Below, piece by piece: positions 41,525 to 50,806 of a stretch of 59,515 nt of DNA. The stretch is taken from NCBI GenBank assembly GCA_945875845.1, contig CAMCMB010000045.1:1-59515 (forward strand), in the 5' to 3' direction. The notes beneath the pieces were generated by a model that was not told where the DNA came from, did not search any database, and was given only the letters and a program-made list of their open reading frames with translations. Position 1 is the stretch's first letter, and every line of letters begins with the position of its first letter. This DNA is from Pirellula staleyi DSM 6068. Its GTDB lineage: Bacteria; Planctomycetota; Planctomycetia; Pirellulales; Pirellulaceae. Made by a program: the position numbers and the translations under genes.

Positions 41525-43273
41525 ATGCTGGAATTGCAAGGCATCGCGGTATCGCCGGGTGTCGCGATTGGACGAGCACTCGTGTTTGATCGCGAGGGCT
41601 ACCGCATAACTCGTTGCTTGGTCGCCGTCGGTGAAGACGAACGCGAGTGGCAGCGGTTTGTAGATGCAGTAAGGCAGGCGAGTCTCAAACTCGAAGCCAA
41701 TCGCCAGTCCACCGCAGATAAACTCGGCGAACGAATCGGCGATATCTTTTCTGCCCAACTGCAAGTCCTCAGCGATCCACAATTGCAATCGGAACTGGAA
41801 AGCCTCATTCGAAAGAGGGCCTATTCCGCGGAATACGCGGTCAGCGAAGTCTTTACGAAATACGCGGCAGCTTTTCGCAAGGCGAGCAGCTCCTTTCTCT
41901 CCGAACGAGCCGCCGACATACGCGATGTAGAACGATCTCTGCTCGAGGTTTTGACTGGCCAACCGATGGAGACGCTCAAAACAATACCTCATGAAGCGAT
42001 CATTGTCAGCCATGAGTTGACTCCTGGTGAAACCGCCGGTTTTGACCCGGAGAAAGTCCTCGGAATATGTACCGAGGCAGGTGGCTCCGGCGGTCACACC
42101 GCCATCGTAGCCCGAGGGATGGAAATTCCGGCCGTGGTCGGTGTTGGGAATTTCTTACATCAAATCCGCAGTGGCGACGAAGTGATTATCGATGGCCACT
42201 TGGGTCGAATTATTGTTTCACCCGACGACGCGACTCGCGATCGTTACAGAGAGCGACGTTTATTTCGTCAGTCGATCGCAACCCAGTTGCAAGAGATTCG
42301 AGACTTACCAGCGTGCACTAGCGACGGTGTTCGCATCGAGTTGATGGCCAATCTCGAGTTCCCACACGAAGCCGCTTCGTGCGTGGCTCGCGGAGCCGAC
42401 GGGGTTGGTCTCTATCGAACAGAGTTTCTCTATTTGGGGCGCGATCAAGAGCCCACAGAAGAGGAACACTATCAAGCATATGCGCAAGTTGTGCGCGATA
42501 TGCAGAATCGCCCAGTTGTCATTCGCACACTCGACTTAGGTGCGGACAAAATGGGTATGACAATGTTGGCAGAGCCGGAAAATAATCCATTTCTCGGTCT
42601 GCGCAGCATTCGTTTGAGTCTTCGTAACCCACCGCTTTTCCGCATTCAAGTCCGCGCCATTCTGCGCGCGGCTTGCCTGGGGGATGTGCGTGTGATGTTT
42701 CCTATGATCACGACGCTCGATGAACTGAGAAGCGCCCGCTTCCTGCTCCGCTCGGTGTCGGAAGATCTTGCAGCCGAAGGCAAGCACATTCAATGCGCCG
42801 TTCAAGTCGGGATGATGGTCGAGGTTCCTGCGGTGGTTCTGATGCTGGATCGTTTCATTGATGAAATCGATTTTGTTAGTATTGGCACAAATGACTTGAC
42901 TCAATATACGCTTGCCGTAGATCGCAGCAACGAATCCGTGGCTGATCTCTACCAAGCGTGCGATCCGGCAGTTCTTCGGTTGATCCAAAGAACTCATCTG
43001 ATCGCCGCGGAGAAAAAGAAATCGACCAGCGTCTGCGGCGAGATGAGCAATAATCCCGCTTACGCGCTGCTGCTGGTCGGAATGGGAATTCGAACGCTGA
43101 GCTTAGCCCCAGCCGCAATTCCAATCCTCAAGAAAGCGATTCGCTCGGTCACCATCGGCCAATGCGAAGCAATGGCATGGCGAGCGCTACGTCTTTCGAC
43201 GGCTCGCGAAGTCGACGCATTCTTGATGAATCAATTAGCAGGGCTCGTGCCCGAAATCGTATTGCAAGCATAA
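41525..43273 (+). CDS. ptsI: Phosphoenolpyruvate-protein phosphotransferase (enzyme I)
   Basis: This encodes 582 residues, near the usual length. It transfers phosphate from phosphoenolpyruvate to HPr. The N-terminal part begins LQGIAVSPGVAIGRALVF. The phospho-histidine region reads GGSGGHTAIVARGMEIPAVVG, where the familiar GGRTSHTAI is altered to GGSGGHTAI with the histidine kept. The barrel contains GLYRTEFLYLG, RTLDLGADKM, MFPMITTLDELRSA, DFVSIGTNDLTQYTLAVDRSN and CGEMSNNPAYALLLVGMG. It is the last PTS gene; RNase E/G follows. Confidence 0.95.
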   Translation: MLELQGIAVSPGVAIGRALVFDREGYRITRCLVAVGEDEREWQRFVDAVRQASLKLEANRQSTADKLGERIGDIFSAQLQVLSDPQLQSELESLIRKRAYSAEYAVSEVFTKYAAAFRKASSSFLSERAADIRDVERSLLEVLTGQPMETLKTIPHEAIIVSHELTPGETAGFDPEKVLGICTEAGGSGGHTAIVARGMEIPAVVGVGNFLHQIRSGDEVIIDGHLGRIIVSPDDATRDRYRERRLFRQSIATQLQEIRDLPACTSDGVRIELMANLEFPHEAASCVARGADGVGLYRTEFLYLGRDQEPTEEEHYQAYAQVVRDMQNRPVVIRTLDLGADKMGMTMLAEPENNPFLGLRSIRLSLRNPPLFRIQVRAILRAACLGDVRVMFPMITTLDELRSARFLLRSVSEDLAAEGKHIQCAVQVGMMVEVPAVVLMLDRFIDEIDFVSIGTNDLTQYTLAVDRSNESVADLYQACDPAVLRLIQRTHLIAAEKKKSTSVCGEMSNNPAYALLLVGMGIRTLSLAPAAIPILKKAIRSVTIGQCEAMAWRALRLSTAREVDAFLMNQLAGLVPEIVLQA

Positions 43274-43386
43274 ACACAAAAACATATTCACCATCCACAA
43301 AATTTTGCCCGCTAGCACAGTTCGTTCAAACTGTTCGACCGAGGCCAAAACAAGATGATGACAACCGAAAGGAACCAACAGTACCG

Positions 43387-45078
43387 ATGAAGAAGGAAAT
43401 GCTCATCAATGTCTCCCAAACCGAAGAATGCCGAATCGCCTTATTGGAAGACGGAGTTTTGGAAGAACTGTACACCGAACGCACAAGCCAAAACAATTGG
43501 GTTGGCAATATTTATAAAGGCAAGATCGTTAACATCGAGCCAAGCATCCAAGCTGCGTTCGTCGACTTTGGCGTCGGTAGAAACGGCTTCCTCCACATAA
43601 GTGACATCGAAGCTCAGTACTTTCGCCAAGCAGGCTACGATCCAGACGAAATCATGGATGGATCGTACCCCGGCGTTGACGACGACAGTGGCGACGAGGA
43701 ACCAGACGAGATTTCTGACGACGAAGACGGGGATGACGACGGCGAAAAATCTCCGCGCGGAAATGGGCGAAATGGCCCACGCCGTCGCAATAACAAACTG
43801 AGAAGCGGTCGACCGCGTTTCAAGCCGCCCATTCAAGAGATCTTCCGTCGTGGCGATGAAGTCCTGGTGCAGGTTATCAAAGAAGGAATCGGCACCAAGG
43901 GGCCAACGCTTTCTACCTACATCAGCATTCCAGGTCGCTACTTGGTCTTGATGCCCGCCTTGGGTCGCGTCGGTGTCAGTCGTAAAATCGAAGACGAAGA
44001 CTTGCGTCGGAAGCTGCGATCGATGATGCTCGACCTACGCTTGCCAAAAGGTGTCGGGTTCATCGTGCGAACGGCTGGCTCCGAGCGAACCCGCAATGAG
44101 CTGTCTCGCGACGTGGCCTACTTGCTTCGATTGTGGAAGGTAATTGTCAAACGCATCAAGACGGCACCTGCTCCTTGCGACGTTTACGAAGAAAGCGATA
44201 TCCTGATTCGAACGATTCGCGATACGTTCACCGAAGATATTGATTCGGTCGTCATCGATCATCCCGAAGCCTACCAACGAGCAAAAGAGTTTGTTGAACT
44301 CGTGATGCCGCGAGTCGCGGACCGACTTGAAATGTACGATGGACGCGAGCCACTGTTCTACCGGTATAAATTAGAACAAGAGATCAATCGCATTCACCAA
44401 CGCATTGTACCGCTCAAAGGTGGCGGCTCGATCGTTATCGATCAAACGGAAGCGTTGGTCGCGATCGACGTCAACAGCGGTAATTTCCGAGGCGGCGACG
44501 AGAATGCAGAAGAGAATGCATTCCACCTCAATATGTCGGCAGCAAAAGAAATTGCTCGGCAGCTTCGGTTGCGGGATCTCGGTGGAGTCATCGTGAACGA
44601 TTTTATCGATATGCGAAAAGAATCGCACCGACGCAAAGTGGAAAAGACCTTGCGCGATGCTATGCTTCGCGATAAAGCCCGCACCAAGATCCTTCGCACA
44701 AGCCCCTTCGGTCTCATCGAAATGACGCGTCAAAGGATTCGACCGAGCTTCAAACGAAGTGTGTACGAAGATTGCCCGTGCTGCCGAGGTCGAAGTTTAG
44801 TTAAGACCGCGGAGAGTATGTCCATCGAAGTGACGCGATTGCTGATGATGGCATGCCAAATGCCGAACGCCGCCAAAGTTATCGTCAAGGTGAACGAAAA
44901 CGTTGCGTCGTATCTCAATAACCGCAAACGTCGTGAAATTATCGAGTTGGAGGAATCTTCCAAGGTGAGCATTCAGATCCTTGGAAGCGATACGCCGTTC
45001 CCCGAGTTCTTGGAAATGGATTGCCGCGACAAGGACAGTTCGATCATCCCCCTTTCGTTCTTAAGCGAACGAAACTGA
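43387..45078 (+). CDS. rng: Ribonuclease E/G family endoribonuclease
   Basis: This encodes 563 residues from the ATG at 43387; the longer frame back to 43162 overlaps the end of ptsI. The order is an S1 domain (about 30-200), RNase H-like region, 5'-sensor and DNase I-like catalytic core. Key motifs are EALVAIDVNSG and GGVIVNDFIDM, each with a metal-binding Asp, and the zinc-link DCPCCRGRS. The S1 domain contains an unusual insertion at about 90-145, very acidic (DDDSGDEEPDEISDDEDGDD) and then basic (RRRNNKLRSGRPRF). It cuts single-stranded RNA in mRNA decay and rRNA maturation. It stands at the end of the PTS cluster with a gap of 113 bases. Confidence 0.93.
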   Translation: MKKEMLINVSQTEECRIALLEDGVLEELYTERTSQNNWVGNIYKGKIVNIEPSIQAAFVDFGVGRNGFLHISDIEAQYFRQAGYDPDEIMDGSYPGVDDDSGDEEPDEISDDEDGDDDGEKSPRGNGRNGPRRRNNKLRSGRPRFKPPIQEIFRRGDEVLVQVIKEGIGTKGPTLSTYISIPGRYLVLMPALGRVGVSRKIEDEDLRRKLRSMMLDLRLPKGVGFIVRTAGSERTRNELSRDVAYLLRLWKVIVKRIKTAPAPCDVYEESDILIRTIRDTFTEDIDSVVIDHPEAYQRAKEFVELVMPRVADRLEMYDGREPLFYRYKLEQEINRIHQRIVPLKGGGSIVIDQTEALVAIDVNSGNFRGGDENAEENAFHLNMSAAKEIARQLRLRDLGGVIVNDFIDMRKESHRRKVEKTLRDAMLRDKARTKILRTSPFGLIEMTRQRIRPSFKRSVYEDCPCCRGRSLVKTAESMSIEVTRLLMMACQMPNAAKVIVKVNENVASYLNNRKRREIIELEESSKVSIQILGSDTPFPEFLEMDCRDKDSSIIPLSFLSERN

Positions 45079-45549
45079 CGAAGTCATCCTCTTGGTTTGA
45101 GTCCGTCCCCTCGCCCCGTTTCGGGGAGGGGGGCGGGGTGACGGGGTAGCCGTGCAAAACCCCTCAACTACAGGCCCTCTCCTGCAACTTTGAGACCCGT
45201 GTTTGGACCGCTTGATATAGCAGTGCAAAACCCCTAAACTACAGACCCTCTCCCCTTAAAAAAGATTGCTGACTTAGTGGATTTGCTGCAGGCAAAAGTC
45301 CGTCAATGGGGAATTCGACGGACTAGGAAGTCCGTCGTACCATTCAATCAACAGCCCGGTCAGCGAGGGGCAGACCATCCTCCGCTCGCGCATCGGGTTG
45401 GGATGAGTGCGGATTAAATCAGCAGCCTCTTAAAAAGGGGCGAAGGGAGCAATATCAAAAAGGTTTTCGCCCGAGGTAAGCAGGCTGAAATCTACCGAAA
45501 TTCACATCCTCTCAAACCAAATCGGATCCCCAACCAGAACAACGTCGCA
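45079..45549. other. Repeat-bearing intergenic region
   Basis: A C-rich/G-rich foldback lies at about 45108-45134 (CCCCTCGCCCCG with CGGGGAGGGG). A repeated phrase CAGTGCAAAACCCCT(A/C)AACTACA appears at about 45150 and 45221. A truncated foldback copy (G) follows. No gene is seen. Confidence 0.55.
45296..45341. repeat. Foldback element, copy G, truncated
   Basis: Only the end of the first hairpin (AAGTCCGTC) and the complete second hairpin remain, with spacer AATGGGGAATTC, so the orientation is inverted. The right outer arm ATTCAATCAACAGCCCG is conserved. Confidence 0.9.
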
Positions 45550-47019
45550 ATGAACACCGCTCTCCTGATCCTCGTCATTCTATATTTGCTAGGCACCTTG
45601 GCGATTGGCGCATGGGCCGGATCTAAGATAAAGAACACTTCTGATTTTGCGGTTGCCGGCCATCGACTTCCCTTGATCATGGTGGTTACCACCAGTTTCG
45701 CAACGTGGTTCGGCGCCGAGACGGTTTTGGGAATCCCCGCCAAATTTGTCAACGGGAGTATGCGGGAAATCATCGAAGACCCTTTCGGTGCATCGATGTG
45801 CTTGGTTTTTGTAGGGCTCTTTTTTGCACAGAAGCTCTACAAGATGAATTTGCTTACGATCGGCGATTACTTTCGCAACCGCTATGGCATCGTGGTGGAA
45901 ATTCTGTGTTCTACCCTTATTATCTTGAGCTACCTCGGCTGGGTCGCTGCACAAATCACGGCCCTCGGTCTTGTCTTTACGATCCTCTCTGGGGGGGAGA
46001 TCAGCTCAGAGGTCGGAATGGTGATCGGAACGGTCTTGGTGTTGATCTACGTGATCATGGGCGGAATGCTTGCCGTCGTTTACACCGACTTCGTCCAAAT
46101 GATCGTTTTGGTCATCGGTTTGTCTTACATTGCATGGATCTCATCGAGCCTCGCGGGCGGCGCTGATAAAGTGCTGGCCCTGGCAAGCGAAAAAGAGTTG
46201 TTTAAAGTACTGCCTGAACTATCCGTCAAGGAGTGGTTATTCTTTGTGGGGGCAGCCATCACAATGATGCTTGGCTCGATTCCTCAACAGGATGTATTCC
46301 AACGGGTCATGTCGGCAAAAGATGCCAAAACGGCGAGGAACGGAGCCGTGATCGGAGGTTTGTCGTATTTGGCCTTCGCCTTTGTTCCAATGTTTGTCGT
46401 TGTCGCCTCATTGATCATTATGCCGGCGGAGTCGAAGGAACTATTAAAAGACGATCCGCAACGCGTGTTGCCAACCTTGATCTTAAACCACATGCCGTTT
46501 TTCGCCCAAGTGCTGTTCTTTGGAGCTTTGGTGTCCGCCATCAAGTCGACGTCGTCTGCGACATTACTGGCACCGTCGACAAGCTTTGTGGAGAACATTT
46601 TACGACACTTGTGGCCGACTCTCGACGATCGGCATTTATTGAAAGCCATGCGCATCTCCATCTTTGTCTTTGCATTTGCCGTCCTGACGTATTCCATCCT
46701 GTCGAATGGAACGCCCATTTATGACATGGTTTCGGCCGCCTACCAAATTACGCTGGTGGGTGCCTTTGTTCCCTTGGCTTTTGGTGTGTATTGGCGGGCT
46801 TCAACCACCCAAGGGGCGATTGCAAGTATCGCGTTGGGAGTTGGCGTATGGCTTTTGGTGACGATGATTCCATCATGGGCGAGCGAGTTTCCTAGCCAGC
46901 TCGCAGGCTTGATCGCCAGCATGATCGGGATGATCGCTGGCTCAAGGCTTCCACAGTGGATTGCGCACTCCCCAGCCACCGAAGAAGCGACCTACAAGGT
47001 TCACCCCGCCGGCCATTAG
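45550..47019 (+). CDS. Sodium:solute symporter family transporter
   Basis: This encodes 489 residues with about 13 transmembrane helices. The N-terminus LLILVILYLLGTLAIGAWAGSKIKNTSDFAVAGHRLP is typical of SSS transporters. Further family motifs are TSFATWFGAETVLGIPAKFVNGSM, YLGWVAAQITALGLVF, MGGMLAVVYTDFVQMIVLVIGL and GALVSAIKSTSSATLLAPSTSFVENI. It should import an organic solute with Na+; the substrate (sugar, amino acid or vitamin) cannot be assigned. The N-terminal ATG has no clear ribosome-binding site. It is convergent with the ECF sigma gene. Confidence 0.9.
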   Translation: MNTALLILVILYLLGTLAIGAWAGSKIKNTSDFAVAGHRLPLIMVVTTSFATWFGAETVLGIPAKFVNGSMREIIEDPFGASMCLVFVGLFFAQKLYKMNLLTIGDYFRNRYGIVVEILCSTLIILSYLGWVAAQITALGLVFTILSGGEISSEVGMVIGTVLVLIYVIMGGMLAVVYTDFVQMIVLVIGLSYIAWISSSLAGGADKVLALASEKELFKVLPELSVKEWLFFVGAAITMMLGSIPQQDVFQRVMSAKDAKTARNGAVIGGLSYLAFAFVPMFVVVASLIIMPAESKELLKDDPQRVLPTLILNHMPFFAQVLFFGALVSAIKSTSSATLLAPSTSFVENILRHLWPTLDDRHLLKAMRISIFVFAFAVLTYSILSNGTPIYDMVSAAYQITLVGAFVPLAFGVYWRASTTQGAIASIALGVGVWLLVTMIPSWASEFPSQLAGLIASMIGMIAGSRLPQWIAHSPATEEATYKVHPAGH

Positions 47020-47025
47020 TCCTGA

Positions 47026-47676
47026 CTACTCAAGCTCAGGAAACGAATTGCGATTTGCCAAGCGGTTTATCAGCGTCTTGGTTCGCAACACAAAATCCGA
47101 TTTGTAATTTGCGACCTGCTGCTCGGTAATTCCAAGTCGTTCCGCCGTCTCCTTATTGCTACAACCAGAAACGAATAGCAGCTCAATGCACTTGAGCTTT
47201 TGCCAGTCTGACTTGGATTGCCATTTTTCGATTTGCTCTTTCATCGCGTTCACCAACGCGATCTCCTCGGTGTCGCGACGTTCGACGGAACACGCCATAC
47301 TGCTGACGGCGCGAAAGAGAGCTGGAACCTGTTGGGCTCCGTCACTAGAGTCTTCGCCTGTGTGGAAGGCAAGAGTGTGTCGGCGCCCTTCGCGACGCAA
47401 ATGGTCTGTCAGTTTGTAGGCCGCAATCGAGAACAGATAACTCTCTAATGGGCGTTGGCTGTCGAAATTGGGTAAACTGTTCAAGAATCCGATAAAAGTA
47501 TCCTGAACGATATCCTCTGCATGCGAACGATCCACTAATCGAGAACCGACGAAAGCCAACAATCGGCCTTCATACCGATCTATAAGCTGCTGCCATGCAT
47601 TCGTGTCGCCACCACGGATACTGTCCACCAATAATTTTTCCGTATGATTTAGCTTCAACGGGACTTCTTCGCTCAT
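47026..47676 (-). CDS. ECF-family RNA polymerase sigma factor
   Basis: This encodes 216 residues. Region 2 contains LIDRYEGRLLAFVGSRLVDRSHAEDIVQDTFIGFLNSLPNFD and RPLESYLFSIAAYKLTDHLRREGRR. Region 4 contains WQKLKCIELLFVSGCSNKETAERLGITEQQVANYKSDFVLR, a complete helix-turn-helix. About 50 residues between the two regions are low in conservation. Its ATG overlaps the stop of the membrane protein gene (ATGA), an order (membrane partner first) that reverses the usual sigma-then-anti-sigma arrangement. Confidence 0.9.
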   Translation of the reverse strand: MSEEVPLKLNHTEKLLVDSIRGGDTNAWQQLIDRYEGRLLAFVGSRLVDRSHAEDIVQDTFIGFLNSLPNFDSQRPLESYLFSIAAYKLTDHLRREGRRHTLAFHTGEDSSDGAQQVPALFRAVSSMACSVERRDTEEIALVNAMKEQIEKWQSKSDWQKLKCIELLFVSGCSNKETAERLGITEQQVANYKSDFVLRTKTLINRLANRNSFPELE

Positions 47677-48317
47677 CCTTTGAGTTTAGCCTTTTCACGG
47701 CGGGCCAAAACCCCAACCAAGCCAGAAAGTAGGGTTATTACGGCAACGCCTGCACCACCTAGAACCCCCACTTGCTTGGTCCTGCTAGCGCGAACGCTTT
47801 GCCGTTCCCACTCCCGGACTTTCTTCAACTGGTCGGCGGAGATGTGAAGTCCAACCCACAATTGATGATAGGTGCCTGATGGACGATCTTGAACGTTGTC
47901 GAAGGTCTGAGACGGTTTGACCCAGTATTTTTCAACATACTCTTGAGTCAATTGAGGCAACACCGAGGCCGAAACATTTTCGAGCACATGCTTATTCAAG
48001 TAGGCGTGCACATCGCGCATCATGCTGGCTTTGAGATCTTCTTGGCATTGCTCAAGATCAGGCAGCAGGGAGCTGCTTATGGCCAAGCTATGATCCTCTC
48101 CGAGTACAATACCCTTCTTGATCCATTCCGGCGTCTCGTCGTTGAGGACTTTCTTGGATTTTAGTTCTGGAAAATTCGGACTCTCGCCCAAGTCCGCAGC
48201 TCCCGCTACGGACTCAAGCGCGTCGCTCGAAAGTATCTCGGCTTGCGTCGAATCAGCGGGTTGTTGAAAGCAAATCGCGAGAACGTAGCCACAAAAGTAG
48301 ATTGAGATGGAGAGCAT
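47673..48317 (-). CDS. Membrane protein of unknown function co-translated with ECF sigma
   Basis: This encodes 214 residues. It has an N-terminal hydrophobic stretch (LSISIYFCGYVLAICF, a signal or anchor), a long soluble helical region (about 30-180) and one C-terminal transmembrane helix (VGVLGGAGVAVITLLSGLVGVLA) ending in a basic tail. The soluble part includes VHAYLNKHVLENVSASVLPQLTQEYVEKYWVKPSQTFD. It overlaps the start of the sigma gene. It could be the cognate regulator, sensing outside conditions through the helical domain and touching the sigma factor with the basic tail. No known anti-sigma domain is visible. Confidence 0.55.
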   Translation of the reverse strand: MLSISIYFCGYVLAICFQQPADSTQAEILSSDALESVAGAADLGESPNFPELKSKKVLNDETPEWIKKGIVLGEDHSLAISSSLLPDLEQCQEDLKASMMRDVHAYLNKHVLENVSASVLPQLTQEYVEKYWVKPSQTFDNVQDRPSGTYHQLWVGLHISADQLKKVREWERQSVRASRTKQVGVLGGAGVAVITLLSGLVGVLARREKAKLKG

Positions 48318-48359
48318 GATTTTAGGTTTAAGGTTTTAGGTTTAAGCTTTTAGTTCTCT

Positions 48360-48422
48360 AGGGAGGGTGAGGCTCCTGCCGAACCATTGCGTCTCTGGCT
48401 CGGCAGGAGCCTCGCCCTCCCA
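48360..48422. repeat. Inverted repeat of the GCTCCTGCCGA family
   Basis: GGGAGGGTGAGGCTCCTGCC followed by GAACCATTG... and then TCGGCAGGAGCCTCGCCCTCCC form a long imperfect hairpin with arms of about 22 bases. Just before it (48320-48350) the phrase TTTTAGGTTTAAG is repeated. Confidence 0.85.
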
Positions 48423-48493
48423 TGGATTTCCGATGGTTCGACATGGGAAAGATGTTTAGAGGGCTGACCTCGCTCTCCCCTTTGTTTTTCCAT

Positions 48494-50689
48494 TCATTCG
48501 CCAGTAAGAGGATCGATCCATGGTGACGCCATTTGCAGGGTAATGGAAGTCAAGCCAGCCAACACAAAGCACCAAGGCCCTGGGAAGAAAAACAACCCTT
48601 GGACAAGCCCCGCCATGGCGACGCTCCAAACGATTGCCCAGGCGCTAAACCGACTTTTGCGAAGAATGTCGGATTGCCGCCACCAGCGAACAATCCACAT
48701 CAGTGCACCGAAGTACGCCATGTGACCGGCCAACAATGGCATTGAGTTTTCGTCGTAAAATCCTTGCCAGCTTACGCTCAAGACCGTTCCGTCATTCACG
48801 ATTCCGACAAATGGCTGCGAAGCGATCTCGGCCCACGGAACCATCAAGAATTCGCTGATTGAAAAACTCGCGACGCCAAGGGCCAAGCCTGCTGAGAGTT
48901 GGATAAATCGTTGGACAACGGAGTCCTCGGAACGCGATTCCCATTTTCTTGTGAGATATAGGATGGTCCAGGTCATTAAAAGCGACATGATACCAGTCCA
49001 AGCGATTCCGCTTAGAATCGCATTGATGTCCCCTACATTGCGAGCCACTGTCAGTAAGCCCGCACCTATCGCGATCACGCTCGTTACGATACCGGAGAAT
49101 GCCCAACTCCTTGTGGTCTCATGACTGCGGGTCCAGAAGCCACGTTGATTCAATTTGTTTCGCTGCTCTGCTTGCCAATTTCTTAGAGCGACTTTGTAAG
49201 GAACCGGCGCTGGTTTCAGAGCCGGCTTCGCAGCCACAGGCCGTTCGTTTTGAAAGTGAACGGTGGCAGGCTGGATTTGCGGGGACCCCATCGGTTGCGG
49301 TCGTACGTTCCTTGGAGAATTCGGCTGCGACGAGGGAGTGTAGGGCACGTTCGCTCCGCCCATCGCGTACCAGACGAAATAATAACAGGCGTAGCAGCCG
49401 AAAAGCGCAAACAGCAAAGGTGCAATGACACCCGCACTTGATAAGAGCACGAGGACCATGATCACGATCGCAATCGCACGCGCACCTGGAGGTAGTTCTC
49501 GATAAAAGGTTTGCGCTTCAACGATGGCCTTCTGAACCGCACGCGCGACCGGTTCGCGATAAAGGTTTTCCATTTGTGCATCACCGGCGTAGCCAACTCG
49601 GTATCGCCAAGGTTTTGCATTGAGTAGCTTCTTGACCCCCGCAATCGTGGCGTCGAATCTAACGGCCTGCTTCGCGATGGGAATCTCCTTTTTGTTGACC
49701 CCTGGCTCCGCTGGGAAACGTTGAAGAACGGGTGGCAAATCGAAGCTGGCAGCTTCCGGACGCTTGACGGCCAAACCGCTTGCATCGAGTTCCCAACCGA
49801 GCGCACGAAGCATGTCTCGGCAATCCCGAAATCGCGACGCAGGGTTTTTTGCAAGCGCCTTTTGAATCACATAGGCAAACGGTTGTGGCACTTGAGAAAG
49901 ATCTGGATCGGCGGTCAAATGCTTGAGAATGATCTCTTGGCTGCTCTCGCCGTCAAACGGCACGTTGCCGGTCAGGAGTTCATACAAGATGATCCCGAGC
50001 GAATAGATATCGATTTCCTTGCCGTACTCCCCCTTTCCGATTTCCGGGGCCATGTAGTGGAAAGTACCAACGCTTTCGGTTTGGCCACCGCGCCGCGATG
50101 CGCTAATGTACTTCGACAATCCGTAATCGCCGATCTTGATCAATCCGCCGTCGATGAAGACGTTGGCGGGCTTGAGATCTCGGTGCACAATTCCTTGATC
50201 GTGTAGATATGCGACACCTGCTGATAACTGAGCGAACCATTGCATGGTTTCCGTGGAAGTCATCCCTTGCGGAAATCGATTCATGCGGTCTCGCAAGGAA
50301 TCGCCATCAATGAACTCCATCACGATCCATCCCTGTTCGAGCTTATCGAACTTGATATCGTAAATGGAGACCAAGTTTGGGTGGCGGAGATTTAAGCAAT
50401 GCCGAACCCCCCGGACTTCGACGTCGAGATTCTTTTGAATGCGTTTCAGGGCAACTTCTTTGCCTGAATCGCTTTCGGCGAAATAGACTTCGCCAAATCC
50501 GCCGGAACCAACGCCTCGCTTGATTTGGTAGCCTTCGAGAGGAGTATCACCGCTGCCGTATTGGAATTTCATCGAAACACCGATGGGTACTGACGATTTA
50601 ATTGCCGTTGAATGATTGCGGTGCTGTAAAGCATCAACAAATTCATTGGCGGGTGGTTTCAAGGTTGGGCGTCGAAGCATTGCAAACAT
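48494..50689 (-). CDS. Serine/threonine protein kinase with multi-helix membrane region
   Basis: This encodes 731 residues from the ATG at 50689, which has GGAG 10 bases upstream. The internal start at 50572 (MKFQYGSGDTPLEGYQIKRG) matches the usual start of planctomycete kinases and may be the true one. The kinase domain (about 55-320) shows GVGSGGFGEVYF, the lysine in VALKRIQ, HRDLKPANVFID, DYGLSKY where DFG is normal, and APEIGKG. A long linker follows, and then, from about 405 to the end, about eight hydrophobic helices. The kinase N-terminus is therefore cytoplasmic. It is downstream of the FHA-like and coiled-coil genes, likely one unit. Confidence 0.92.
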   Translation of the reverse strand: MFAMLRRPTLKPPANEFVDALQHRNHSTAIKSSVPIGVSMKFQYGSGDTPLEGYQIKRGVGSGGFGEVYFAESDSGKEVALKRIQKNLDVEVRGVRHCLNLRHPNLVSIYDIKFDKLEQGWIVMEFIDGDSLRDRMNRFPQGMTSTETMQWFAQLSAGVAYLHDQGIVHRDLKPANVFIDGGLIKIGDYGLSKYISASRRGGQTESVGTFHYMAPEIGKGEYGKEIDIYSLGIILYELLTGNVPFDGESSQEIILKHLTADPDLSQVPQPFAYVIQKALAKNPASRFRDCRDMLRALGWELDASGLAVKRPEAASFDLPPVLQRFPAEPGVNKKEIPIAKQAVRFDATIAGVKKLLNAKPWRYRVGYAGDAQMENLYREPVARAVQKAIVEAQTFYRELPPGARAIAIVIMVLVLLSSAGVIAPLLFALFGCYACYYFVWYAMGGANVPYTPSSQPNSPRNVRPQPMGSPQIQPATVHFQNERPVAAKPALKPAPVPYKVALRNWQAEQRNKLNQRGFWTRSHETTRSWAFSGIVTSVIAIGAGLLTVARNVGDINAILSGIAWTGIMSLLMTWTILYLTRKWESRSEDSVVQRFIQLSAGLALGVASFSISEFLMVPWAEIASQPFVGIVNDGTVLSVSWQGFYDENSMPLLAGHMAYFGALMWIVRWWRQSDILRKSRFSAWAIVWSVAMAGLVQGLFFFPGPWCFVLAGLTSITLQMASPWIDPLTGE

Positions 50690-50806
50690 TTTTTATTCTC
50701 CGTTGCCATTTTCGCCTCGTGCGTGTTACTGCCGACGGCGAACTGGAATTGGACTTTTATTGTACTGTGGAATAGATTCGCAACTGACCGAAAAATCTTG
50801 GTAGCA

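Noticed and set aside
43162-43386. Longer start for RNase E/G
   Set aside because: It overlaps the end of ptsI by over 100 bases; the family start MKKEMLINVSQTEE is at 43387.
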